A stretch of DNA of 64,000 nucleotides from Neocallimastix lanati (nom. inval.) (Eukaryota > Neocallimastigomycota > Neocallimastigomycetes > Neocallimastigales > Neocallimastigaceae). Of this stretch, positions 53,501-63,515 are shown in pieces. Numbering within the stretch: position 1 is the first letter of the stretch; every line of letters begins with the position of its first letter. The position numbers and the translations under genes were made by a program. Under the pieces are notes generated by a model. It had not been told where the DNA came from and did no database searches. It was given only the letters and a program-made list of their open reading frames with translations. Where the stretch lies: positions 707,501-771,500 of the forward strand of contig JACVTC010000065.1 of assembly GCA_016946835.1 (NCBI GenBank). Reading direction: 5' to 3'.

Positions 53501-54558
53501 CATAGAGAATTATTTATTTGGTTTATAAATAAATTATTATCTTTAAGTGTTCCATAACCAATTAAAATATCAAATAAATTATGTTTACTATCAATAACTC
53601 TAAAAATATCGTGTAAATTTAACTTTCCAATATTAACATTTAATAGATATATCTCTGTATACACATTTTCTTTTGATAAGACTTGGACAATATTATTTTT
53701 TACATATCCCACTGGTTTAATATTTCCTAGCTTGTTTAAGAATTGTTTGGTAACTATATTTATACTAGCACCTGTATCTAGAAAAGCGATTCCTTTTACT
53801 TTATTAATTCGACATTCTGTTGTTGCTACATCATCTCTAGCCATTACTGATAAGATGATTTCTTCTGGAGTTTTCTTATTTATTGCAGGGCTTTTCAGCC
53901 TCAATGCTTTTATAAATTCCGCTCGTAATTTTGGACTAATATCTAATAATTGTGAAAATGTAATATTTGCAAATTTATTATTGAGATCATTTGTTATATC
54001 ATATTTTGGTTGTCCATCCATTATCATAATGTGTTTTTCTATTTTATCAGTATTATTATTTTTTGTTTTTCTTTCTTCTAATTGTGTACTTGGTAATTTA
54101 TTTTGTTTATTAATATTAGTTTCTTGAATAATATTTTCTGATTCTTCAATGATTTCTTTTTCTTTTTGTTTTTTAGCATTTTGTTTCGCTTTGTTGATAG
54201 ATGGTTGTGCTAAAACTGAAACATCAATTTCATTAAGTCTTTCAGTTTCGGTTGAATGTGTTGTAATAGGTAATATTGAAATATCATTCTCAGTTTGAAT
54301 TTTATTGCTATTGCTTTTATCGACATCAAAACTAGCATAGGTATTATTGTTTTCAATTGTTTGTAATTCATCATTTTCTAATTCCATTTTTTCAACTTCA
54401 TTATTATGATTATTCTTTGTATTTATAGTTTTATTTGTTTTTGTTTTAGTCTTACTATAAGGCTTTTCTTTATTTGTTTTCTTATTATTTCTTACGGCAA
54501 CAGCAACAACTTCATTTTTGGTTTGATTGTTGGAAGTTTTCCTTCTTCCATTTAAAAG
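50566..54558 (-). CDS. pol: Element C Pol (PR-RT-RNase H-INT)
   Basis: Open in -1 from the gag heptamer; residue numbers are from the ATG at 54387 (1273 residues), although the frame is open upstream through the frameshift hairpin (NGRRKTSN, NEVVAVAVR). It has the N-terminal motif LAQPSI (about 61) and FSQLLDISPKLRA, retropepsin FLDTGASIN (about 203), RT WRLCVDFRKLN and YVDD (about 597), and RNase H RTDASYDGIGG (about 743). The integrase zinc finger is at about 930-966, and the core has GLDIIGP (about 990), TDNGPQF (about 1052) and NGEVENRNKE (about 1086). The end is PYFLGPMKIVK then CEIETSRDEV. All catalytic motifs are present. Confidence 0.93.
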   Translation of the reverse strand, partial: LLNGRRKTSNNQTKNEVVAVAVRNNKKTNKEKPYSKTKTKTNKTINTKNNHNNEVEKMELENDELQTIENNNTYASFDVDKSNSNKIQTENDISILPITTHSTETERLNEIDVSVLAQPSINKAKQNAKKQKEKEIIEESENIIQETNINKQNKLPSTQLEERKTKNNNTDKIEKHIMIMDGQPKYDITNDLNNKFANITFSQLLDISPKLRAEFIKALRLKSPAINKKTPEEIILSVMARDDVATTECRINKVKGIAFLDTGASINIVTKQFLNKLGNIKPVGYVKNNIVQVLSKENVYTEIYLLNVNIGKLNLHDIFRVIDSKHNLFDILIGYGTLKDNNLFINQINNSLCLMKENNSWKCLTKLGKENNEDVINDDEEDESINTDDKSNSDINNNSYLYCFINKNKDENNNKLLENHNEELNTISNNNDSKVNNKIDEDENKKATLLQNIIIEIPNKNKKKVRKLLIEFSTIFATKIEELQPTKLLPHRIHLVDNAKPIKQRCYRLSRVQAKALKVELEKLINNKLIEPSNSPWSSPVILVLKKNKKWRLCVDFRKLNTVTIKDAYALPLIDEILFSIGTEVKVFTTIDLFSGFHQIPMYKDDIPKTSFTTMYGNYQFRVMPFGLCNAPGTFQREMNRIFLPLIGICMFVYVDDLVVFSPSIEQHIEDLNKVFNIIKENNLKINLEKCNFFKEKVNLLGHTLSINGISPIQEKIQVILEWIPPRNITQLQSFLGAVGYYRKFIFNFANIAKPLFKLCKKGVKFIWDKEQDDSFNELKIKLASAPILTMPNFDKQFIIRTDASYDGIGGVLLQKDENNIEKPIHFVSRSLKPAEKNYAITDLEGTAATYCVTKFKSYIAGNKYETLLYTDHKPLVGLFKNKETNNSRQTRWVLLLSMLKVKVLYEPGKKNVIADALSRLHTEHNKIISTITSEIGENNSNNLLSCYKDKFIVINNEEYFKDNGKLRKVTKNQDEKVDLILKAHKIGHEGVFKTYNRLKRDYYWTNMILDVKYIVKTCERCQLFRPQSFNYQTEDIATKPGLPFSRVGLDIIGPLPTTKKGNKYILVLVDYLTKWVEAKPKQNIESDDVIEFLSDIFARFGILGVIVTDNGPQFCSDKTKAFLDLYGVFVQFVATYHPESNGEVENRNKEIGKYLRLLCNKNTSIWDEILPSALWALRTCKNETTKFSSFELLYGRRDLQPFELMLNLDKKENYESEDEFLIRRFTTHYKWIKEAINNIQTANKIWEDRRKQVKRLKAEYKPGDLVLVKYINRRKLDPYFLGPMKIVKKQFNTVTLCDPVTNEIAERNVHLKNIVPYRLCEIETSRDEV

Positions 54559-54564
54559 TTTAAA
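54531..54564 (-). promoter_or_regulatory. -1 frameshift site with hairpin (C)
   Basis: Heptamer T TTA AAC (54564-54558), one codon before the gag stop; 7-nt spacer; stem TGGAAG/CTTCCA (54550-54545 with 54536-54531); 8-nt loop AAGGAAAA. Spacing matches A and B exactly, with stem bases changed in pairs. I found no downstream partner for the loop, so a pseudoknot is not evident here. Confidence 0.83.
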
Positions 54565-55490
54565 GATTCATTATTATTCTTTTCTTCCATTTCTGCAAGT
54601 TGTTTGAAAGAGTAAGGACAATGATTGTAATAATGACCCTTTTGACCGCATCTATAGCATGTTTTTTGATTATTATAAGTTGATTTCGTTTCATTAATAT
54701 TATTATTATTAGAAAAGTTTGATTCTTTTCTTGTAATTGGATTATTGTTGGTATAATTATTGACTTTATCATTATTAAAGTGAATTCTATTATAATTATT
54801 TTGAAAGTCAGCATTCCCTTTGTAATTTCTTTGATTAAAATTATTTTTCTTGATGTAACTTTGTCTTCCGTTAAAAGTGGAATTATAATTTATTGTTTTA
54901 GTTTGTCTGTAAGGATTAACTGTGTAATTATTATTGTTGTAATAAAATGGATGATTATTATATAACGTTGTCATTATAACTTCATTATTGTTATTTCTTC
55001 TTTCTTCAGCTCTTTCTGCAAGTTCAGCTTCTTCAAATGCATCTTCTAAATCCAAACATCTTTGTGTAATTACTTGTGATCTTGCGTAGGGTCTATAAAT
55101 AATTGATTCTTCATAATCTTCTACTGTAATAAATGTTTGGTAAAACTTTGGGAGATTATTATACATTTTTTTATATCTCCAATTGAAATTTCTTATGCTT
55201 TCTCCTTTCTGAATTCTTAACTTTTGAAGCCGTTTGTATTTTTCTTGTGGTGTTATGTCTAAAGCCTTCTCAATTGCGTCCTTAATTTCTTGAATTGTTG
55301 GATAATTTTGAACACCATCTTCAATTGTATATAAGTCTTGTATTATTCCCCTTAATTTTCCTTCAACGCACTCCATTGCCCAGGAGTGTATACTCATTGG
55401 ATTGGTAATATTGGCTAGAGACATGATTCTTGTGAATTCGTCACACCAAGAATCAATATCTCTATCGTATTCATTAAGACGGGGAAGCAA
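54552..55490 (-). CDS. gag: Element C Gag, start codon unclear
   Basis: About 312 residues from an in-frame TTG at 55490 (LLPRLNEYDRDIDSWCDEF). It has conserved capsid-like helices (IQEIKDAIEKAL, LQKLRIQKGESIRNFNWRY), an acidic helix (LEDAFEEAELAERAEERR), an Asn-rich tail and the CCHC knuckle CYRCGQKGHYYNHC, then ESLNF at the slippery heptamer. The frame is open upstream to a TAG with no ATG; the first in-frame ATG (MSLANI) would remove 22 conserved-looking residues. Start could be non-AUG, an ATG lost by mutation, or spliced. Confidence 0.85.
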   Translation of the reverse strand: MLPRLNEYDRDIDSWCDEFTRIMSLANITNPMSIHSWAMECVEGKLRGIIQDLYTIEDGVQNYPTIQEIKDAIEKALDITPQEKYKRLQKLRIQKGESIRNFNWRYKKMYNNLPKFYQTFITVEDYEESIIYRPYARSQVITQRCLDLEDAFEEAELAERAEERRNNNNEVIMTTLYNNHPFYYNNNNYTVNPYRQTKTINYNSTFNGRQSYIKKNNFNQRNYKGNADFQNNYNRIHFNNDKVNNYTNNNPITRKESNFSNNNNINETKSTYNNQKTCYRCGQKGHYYNHCPYSFKQLAEMEEKNNNESLNF

Positions 55491-56621
55491 ACTTTCTAGT
55501 TCTAATATTTTCGTTTTAATAAGATTGAATATATCGATGGATGGATTGATAAGTGGATAAGTTTTTGTTGTTTTGTTAATTATAAGATTATTTTTTATTT
55601 CCTATAAATATTTTTTTTTTTTATTATTTTTTGCCTGAACTTATTGAATTAACTTTTTAATGGATGACTAATTAGAAGTATTGATAATTTTTTTTTTTTT
55701 TTTTTTTTTTATATAAATAATATAAAGTGAAAATTTCTTGATTATGAATTTAAATATAGAATGATGATTATTTTTGGATTAAACTGATACTGAAGTAAAA
55801 TTGAATAAATTGAAATTAAAAATGTGTAAGTGAAAAATTTTATTTATTTATTGAATTGATTAATTATTTGATGTATTGAAAATTAAAACTTTTATTTTTA
55901 TATTCTTATAAAGATTTGTAAGGTGGACCTTATACCTTCGGTGATATAAGTTCATTATTGTTCCAGTGCTCGATCTTGTCCAAAAACCCTGACAACACTC
56001 GGATAGTTGATAAACTACGGAAAGTGCCGTGGGGAGTATAATTATTACTTTGGGACGTATTCACGCACTCACGAGATCGACTAAAAACCTTAATTAGTAA
56101 AAAATTGGAATCACCCTAATTCTTTACTAATTAATTTTCAACCGGTTTACACACTGTATATAAATCTTTATAATTTTTGGTTTTAATTTTTCTTTTGAAT
56201 GAAAATAATAAATATACTTTTTTATCAGTATTTAATAATCTTATTTTTATACTATATACTATTTATTTAAATTTAATTATAAAATTTAAACTTTCCAATA
56301 TCAAAATTAACAAAAATTTTACTTCAATTTAATTATTTAATTCCCTATTTACCTACTAACTATTTTCAATAATTTATTACTAATTTATTTATTTATTTAT
56401 TATTTTTTTTTTTTTTTTTTTTTTATTTATTTATTACCAATAATTTTATTAATAAAATTTCCAAATTAAATTTATAATCCAAAATTTTATATTTTATATA
56501 TATATATTTATATTTTTTATTATTATTTCCAATAATTTTATAATAAAATTTCCAACTTTAAATTATAATCCAAAATTTTTTTTTTTTGTCAATTTTCTAA
56601 CTATTCTATTGGCTAAATTTT

Positions 56622-56668
<47 letters not shown>

Positions 56669-56779
56669 TAATTATTCTATTGGCTAAATTTCAAAAAATT
56701 TTTTTTTTTTTTTTCTACAACTTTATTATTTATCTAATATTTTTAATTACTATTTTCATATTATTTTTTTTATCTTCAG
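55491..56779 (-). other. Element C leader
   Basis: A 1.3-kb leader with a distinctly less AT-rich block at 55910-56150 that could fold, and long T runs on the plus strand (55688-55710, 56403-56424, 56620-56666). No open frame of note except the extension of gag. Confidence 0.65.
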
Positions 56780-56797
56780 GTCCTGCATAGCTCGCCA
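56780..56797 (-). promoter_or_regulatory. Element C primer-binding site
   Basis: Seven nucleotides after the 5' LTR the minus strand reads TGGCGAGCTATGCAGGAC. Same offset as in A and D but a different sequence, so a different tRNA primer is implied. Confidence 0.7.
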
Positions 56798-56804
56798 AGA
56801 TTTA

Positions 56805-57637
56805 TGGTACAGAATTGAAGATTATAAAAAAAAAATAATATATTCTAATAATTAAAAATTTTATTTTTCACTAACAAAATAAATATTATTTTAACTATTC
56901 TAATATAAATAACTTAAATAAATATTTTAATAAAATTTATCTCTAAATTAAAACTAAATTACCAAAACAAACCAAATATTTAAACTAACCAAAATTAATT
57001 TTATCTTTAACTATAATAAAACACAAAAACAAAACTAATCAATTTAACTAGAGAACAATTTAATTTTATATAATTATTTATTTAATTATTTATTAATACT
57101 AATACTAAATATTTACTATTTCATTCTCGAAAAATTAAAAGAAAAATATAAAAATAAAGTTGAAAGAAGAGGAAGAACTAAAGTATTGTTTTACTTTGTT
57201 CTTTTTATATCATTAAAACATTTATTTGATTGGAGTAAAAATAAAAATAAAAATATAAAATATAATAAAAATATAATAACAAAAATATAATAATTTTATA
57301 ATAATAAAATATAATAAAATATAATTTTAATATAATATTTAATATAAGATAATAATAAAAATATAATAAAGTATAATAAAAATTTTATAATAAAAATATA
57401 AAATAATAATAAATATAATTTTAATTATTTATAATAAAATATCTAATTGTTTACTATTACAATATTAAATAAATACAATTAATACATTATTTTAAATAAT
57501 TTAATTATTTATGCATTATTTAATTTCCTTATTATATATTTTAATACTTTAGTATTTATTCTTATTTATTTATTAATTAATCTTAATAGTTTATTTAATT
57601 TTTTATTTATTTTTTATTTATTATTTGTATCGTAACA
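56805..57637 (-). repeat. Element C 5' LTR
   Basis: 833 bp, partner of 49717-50548. Only AAAGT separates it from the 3' LTR of element E. Confidence 0.94.
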
Positions 57638-57642
57638 AAAGT

Positions 57643-58320
57643 TGATACGATATATTTTTAAATATTCGTATTTACAATAGTTTTGGGCGCTACACTGGGG
57701 AATTGTACTAAATTATATATTCTAATAATAATATTAATTATTTTATTTAATTATTTAAAATTTTTATTTTAGGATATTTGTTTTGTAATATTTTATTTTT
57801 ATTTTATTTTATTTTATTTTATTTTATTTTATTTTATTTTATTTTATTTTTATCATATTAATTAACTATTAATAATTATAATTTAATTATAATATTCTAC
57901 AATTAATTACTTAAACAACTAATTTTATTAAAACTAATAACTAAACTACTATCTTAACTAATTAAAACATTTTTCTTATATTAAATCAACTATTACTAAT
58001 TAACATATATCAATAATTTTTTTTTTAACAAAAACATTTTTTTTTTTTATAATATTTTTTATATATTTTTTTTTTATAATTATTATCTCTATATTAAATC
58101 ATAATTGTTATATTTTATATAAACATTAATATAAAAGTTTATATTATAATAATTAAATTTTATACTATAATAATGTTATTTTATATGATTTATAATTAAT
58201 ATAATTCATCATTTTTATATAATTAATTTTATAATAATATATATTTTACAAACTTTATATAATTAATATAATTTAATAATAATTTTAAAATATCATTATT
58301 TTTCTTTTCATCTTGTATCA
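57643..58320 (-). repeat. Element E 3' LTR
   Basis: 678 bp beginning TGATAC and ending GTATCA, perfect 6-bp inverted termini. It contains a (TTTTA)n tract at 57792-57850. Its partner is outside the window, so the limits rest on termini, the neighbouring LTR of C and the purine tract. Confidence 0.8.
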
Positions 58321-58360
58321 GAACGCCCACGCTTTAGATCAGACTTCGTCCCTTGAAGTC
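58321..58360 (-). promoter_or_regulatory. Element E PPT and adjacent hairpin
   Basis: The hairpin GACTTC-AAGGGAC-GAAGTC (58360-58342) is identical to that of C but lies about 190 nt beyond the pol stop, so here it is not translated. It is followed by AAAGCGTGGGCGTTC up to the LTR. Retention outside the coding frame suggests a role in RNA or DNA. Confidence 0.7.
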
Positions 58361-58454
58361 TAAAGAATATTTGTATGAAATAATAAATTTTAAAATTTAT
58401 AAGGCATTATTTTTTTTTTTTTTTTTTTTTGTAATATAATTATATGATTATTAT

Positions 58455-58509
<55 letters not shown>

Positions 58510-58553
58510 GTAGTGATTTATTTTAAACTATTATTATTTTTTAAATATTAATA
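58361..58553 (-). other. Element E 3' untranslated stretch
   Basis: Between the pol stop and the hairpin lie two T runs (58410-58430 and 58471-58507, plus strand) with an AT dinucleotide tract between them. B and C lack this stretch. It probably expanded by slippage. Confidence 0.7.
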
Positions 58554-59757
58554 TTAATCAGTGATTTCTACAAAACTACTTATATAAGGAATAACATTTT
58601 TGAGATGTATATTTCTTTCGGCAACTTCATTAGTAATTGGATCACAAACTGTAACAGTATTAAATTGTTGCTTAACTATTTTTAATGGTCCAATAAAATA
58701 AGGGTCCAATTTTCTTCTATTAAAATTCCTGATTAATACTAAATCTCCAGGTTTAAATTCACTTCTTAATCTTTTAATTTGTTTTCTTCTATCTTTCCAT
58801 AGTTCATTAGCAGTTTCTATATTCCGAATAGCTTCATTAATCCATTTATTATGTGTAATAAATTTTCTTAAATAATATTCTTCATCAGTTTCATTTTCAT
58901 GTTTTTGATCAACATTAATTGTAAGTTCGAAAGGTTGCAAATCCCTTCTACCATAAAGTAATTCAAAACTGCTATATTTTGTTACTTCATTCTTCGCTGT
59001 TCTAAGCGCCCATAAAGCACTAGGTAGAATATCATCCCAATCTTTATTATTTTTTCCTAAAAGCCGCAAATATTTTCCAATTTCTCTATTTCTATTCTCA
59101 ACTTCTCCATTAGAAGGCGGATGATACGTAGCCACATTATGTACATATACATCATGCAAATCGAGAAAAGCTTTAGTTTTATCTGAAATAAGTTGTGGGC
59201 CATTATCTGTAATTAATAACTCTGGTATTTCATGCCTCGAAAACACATTAATTAAAAATCTTATTACATCTTCAGATTCTGTTTTTTCTAATGGTTCAGC
59301 TTCCACCCATTTGGTAAGGTAGTCAACTAATACTATGATATATCTATTTCCTCTAGCAGTTGTATATAATGGACCAACTAAATCTAAACCAACTCTTGTG
59401 AAAGGCAATCCTGGTGGTGTTGGAATATCTTCAGGGTATTTATTTTGAGGCTGTGGCTTATACATTTGACATTTCTTACAACATTTTATAAATATTTTTA
59501 TATCTTTATTCATTCCTTTCCAAAAGTAATCTCTTTTTAATCTATGATAGGTTTTATAACAACCTTCATGTCCTACGTTATGTGCTAAATTAATTAATTT
59601 CCATTTTTCTTTTTCATCAAAAATTACTCTTCTTAAATTATTATTTTGTTTATAATAAATAATCCCATCTATTTCTACAAATTTTTGTTTTATATAATTA
59701 TCAATAAAATCATTTAAAAATTTTTCATCATTATTATTATTTTCATTATTATTTATT

Positions 59758-59855
<98 letters not shown>

Positions 59856-62800
59856 GTAATCATTATTATTAGGTGTAACATTTATTACGAAATTTGTATC
59901 TAGATATACATTATTGTTAGATAAAATATTTCTTGAGTAATTTTTATTTATATCATTATTTAACATTTCATTATTATCATCCTTTTGAAAGTTATTATTT
60001 GTAAAATTATTATTAATTTTATCAATTTTTAAAATATTATTATATTTCTTTTTTCCTATAGTTATACTTCTATGATCTTCTTGTTCATTTTTATTAAGAG
60101 ATTTTTTGTTAATATTTTTATCAATATTCAAAATTTTATTGAATTTATTATTAATGCTTATATTATTTTGATTTACAATATTATTTTTTTCATTTTCATT
60201 TTCTTTTTCATTTTCATTTGTTGTACTCTCATTTTTTATATCTCTAAATAATACATTATTTTGAATTACATTATTATTTAATATTTCGGTTTTAAAGCTT
60301 GTTTCCTTTGTTAAATAATTATTATTTTTATATGCATCATGTATATTATTATATTTTGTATTATAATTTTCTTTGTTTTCATTTGAATAGTTATTTTGAA
60401 TAATGTTACAATTTTTTAATTTTTCATCTAAGTAATTAATTTTATTATAATTATTATTTTCATTGAGATTATTATTTTTATTCCTATTATTATTTCCAAC
60501 AAAATTATTTTCATTAGGATTATTGTTTTTATTATAATTGTTATTTTTAATATAATTATTATTAGTATTAAAGTTATTATTTTTATTAAACCCATTAATT
60601 TCTATTTTTTTATCAGAGATATTATTTTTATTATAATTATTATTGTTTTCATTCTCATATAATTTATGATTGTTTGTGATATTATTTATTTTTATTTTTT
60701 TAGATAAATTGCTATTTTTAATAGTATTTTTATTGTCTATTTTTATAAATAAATTGTCATTAGTATTTTCCCTACTGATTTTATTTCTTGATTTATTAAT
60801 TTCATTAGAATTATTATTTCTTATATTCTCTTTTAAAATAATATTTTTAATTGAATTATTATCTTTATTAAAATTGTTTTCCAAAATAATATTTTTATTT
60901 TCTTCTACATTCTTATTTTGTATATCTTCACCAGAATTTAATCTTGAAAGTGCATCTGCAATTACATTTCTCCTCCCCTCTTCATATAAAACTTTAACTT
61001 TTAAAATACTGAATTCCGTAATCCATTTAATATGACGGCTAGAAGTAGGTTCTTTACTATTGAAAATATAAACTAAGGGTTTATGATCAGTGTACAAAAT
61101 AGTTTCAAAATTATTACCTGTTAAAAATGGTCTAAATTTCATAACACAATAGTAAGCAGCTAATCCTTCCAAATCCGTAATACTATAGTTTAATTCTGCA
61201 TTTACTAAGGTACGACTTTCAAAATAAATAGGCTTTTCATCATTATTCTCATCTAACTGAATAAGAACTCCACCAATACCATATTTAGAGGCGTCCGTAC
61301 GAATAATAAATGGTTTTTCAAAAACAGGAGGTGATAAAATAGGTGCAGAAATTATTTTATTTTTTAATTCAACAAAAGCCTTATTAGTAGTATCAGTCCA
61401 TACAAAAGGAACATTTTTTTTTGTAAGTTCATATAATGGTTTAGCAATTTGAGCAAAATTATAAATGAATTTCCTATAATAGCCAATAGCACCTAAAAAA
61501 GAACGTAGTTGCTTAATATTTTTAGGAGGTAACCAATTCATAATAACATTCACTTTTGAATCAATAGGACTAATTCCTTTAGTAGATAATTTGTGTCCTA
61601 ATAATTCTACTTCTTCTTTAAAAAAATGACATTTCTCTAAATTAATTTTTAATCCATTATTATGTAGAATTTTGAAAACCTTTTCAAGATCTTTAATATG
61701 CTGATCCATTGAGGGAGAATACACAACAAGATCATCGATATAGACAAAGACACAAACACCAATCAAGTCGAAGAATATTCGGTTCATCTCCCTTTGAAAA
61801 GTTGCGGGAGCATTACACAACCCAAAAGGCATAACTTGAAAATTAAAATTACCATAAATAGTAGTAAAACACGTAATATCTCTATCATCAGGATGCATAG
61901 GAATTTGATGGTATCCTGAAAATAAATCAATTGTTGAAAGAACTGCGGTGTTTCCTACATAATAAAGAATATCATCGATAATAGGAAGGGCATAGGCATC
62001 TTTCTTCGTACAGTTATTTACTACTCTATAATCAACGCACATTCTTACTTGACCATTTTTTTTTAACACAAGAACAACTGGTGAAGACCAAGGAGAATTT
62101 GAAGGAACAATTAATTTATTGTTAATGAGTTTAATTATTTCTTTTTTTAGAGCATCTGCTTGTACTTTAGAGAGTCTATATGCTCTCTGTTTAACAGGGT
62201 GAGTACCAGGAACTAAATTAATTCTATGAGGAAATAATTTAGAATTACCTAAATCATCTGTTTTAACAGCTAAAATATCCGTGTATGATAAAAATAAAAT
62301 TTTAATTGAATCTCTAATAGAAGAAGGTACTTCAGATAATATGTCGTGTACAAGCGAAATTTTCTTATCATTTTGCAGAGATTTTAAATCAACAAAAGAT
62401 GAATTATCATCAGAAGTTATTAAAAGAATAGCGGGACAAATTTTTGAATCATTATTAAGAAATAACACATTATTATCAATAGAAAATAAATCATTATTAT
62501 TAAGAACTTCATCATTAGATAATATTAAATTATCAAAATCACTAATATTTATATTAGAAGTATCATTACACAAAAAATTTGAACACGCACAATAATTGAT
62601 AATACCATCACAACGCGTAACATAATTTTCAGAATCATTTTTATTAATATTTAAATCATTAACATTAGAAAAATTTACATTATACATTAAATTAGAAAGT
62701 TCAATAAAATCACCATTATCATTTTTACGTAATAAAGTATCATCAACTAAATCTAGCACAAATCTATTTTTCTTAAGCGTGTCAATACCAATTAACACGT

Positions 62801-63466
62801 CGAAAATATCATCTTTTTCTATTTTTCTGAAATAGTCTTTGAAAGTGTAGCCGCCTATTTCAATTTCTAATTCGTATACATCCGAAGAAATATAATTATT
62901 AGAATAAGCCTGGAATATTCTTTCCGAAATAGTTCCAACGGCCGTTTTATTTATTTTATACTTCTCGAATGCAGCAGCAGTAATTAAATTAACACTTGCA
63001 CAAGAATCTAAGAATATTTCTGCGTAGGATCCTTCAATAGTACCATTTACTTTTATAACTTTATAGTCGCTTAACAATGATAAAGCATTTATTAAAAATT
63101 CTTTACTGGTACTTTTAATTAATTTTTGTTCTTTGTTAAACCCGGTACGAAATTTAGGACATAAGTCCAATAAGTGTGCCAATTTAAGTTTGACTTCTAT
63201 ATTGGCAACATCTTTAACCAGGTCATTTATATCATAATTATCGACCAAATTGATCATTTTAATATGTTTCTCTAATTTTGACGTCTTAGTATTACCTCCA
63301 TTTTCATTTTCGTTTGTAGTATTGGATATTATCTCTTTAATTCTATTTAATTTGTTAATTTTTTTTGCGTTTGAAATATTTGGTTGGTTTATATATGATA
63401 TATCCAAATGTTCCAATTTTTCTGTGTTATTATTACTATCATTATTAGTATTAATATTATCATTAA

Positions 63467-63515
<49 letters not shown>

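Larger units (their letters stand above)
49717..57637 (-). mobile_element. Complete Ty3-type LTR retrotransposon C
   Basis: A 7921-bp element with LTRs of 832 and 833 bp, nearly identical. Left flank AAAA, right flank AAAG, so the target duplication is imperfect or was altered when element E inserted next to it. Both gag and pol are open. Order on the minus strand: 5' LTR (57637-56805), primer site, a 1.3-kb leader, gag, frameshift module, pol, hairpin, purine tract, 3' LTR (50548-49717). Confidence 0.94.
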
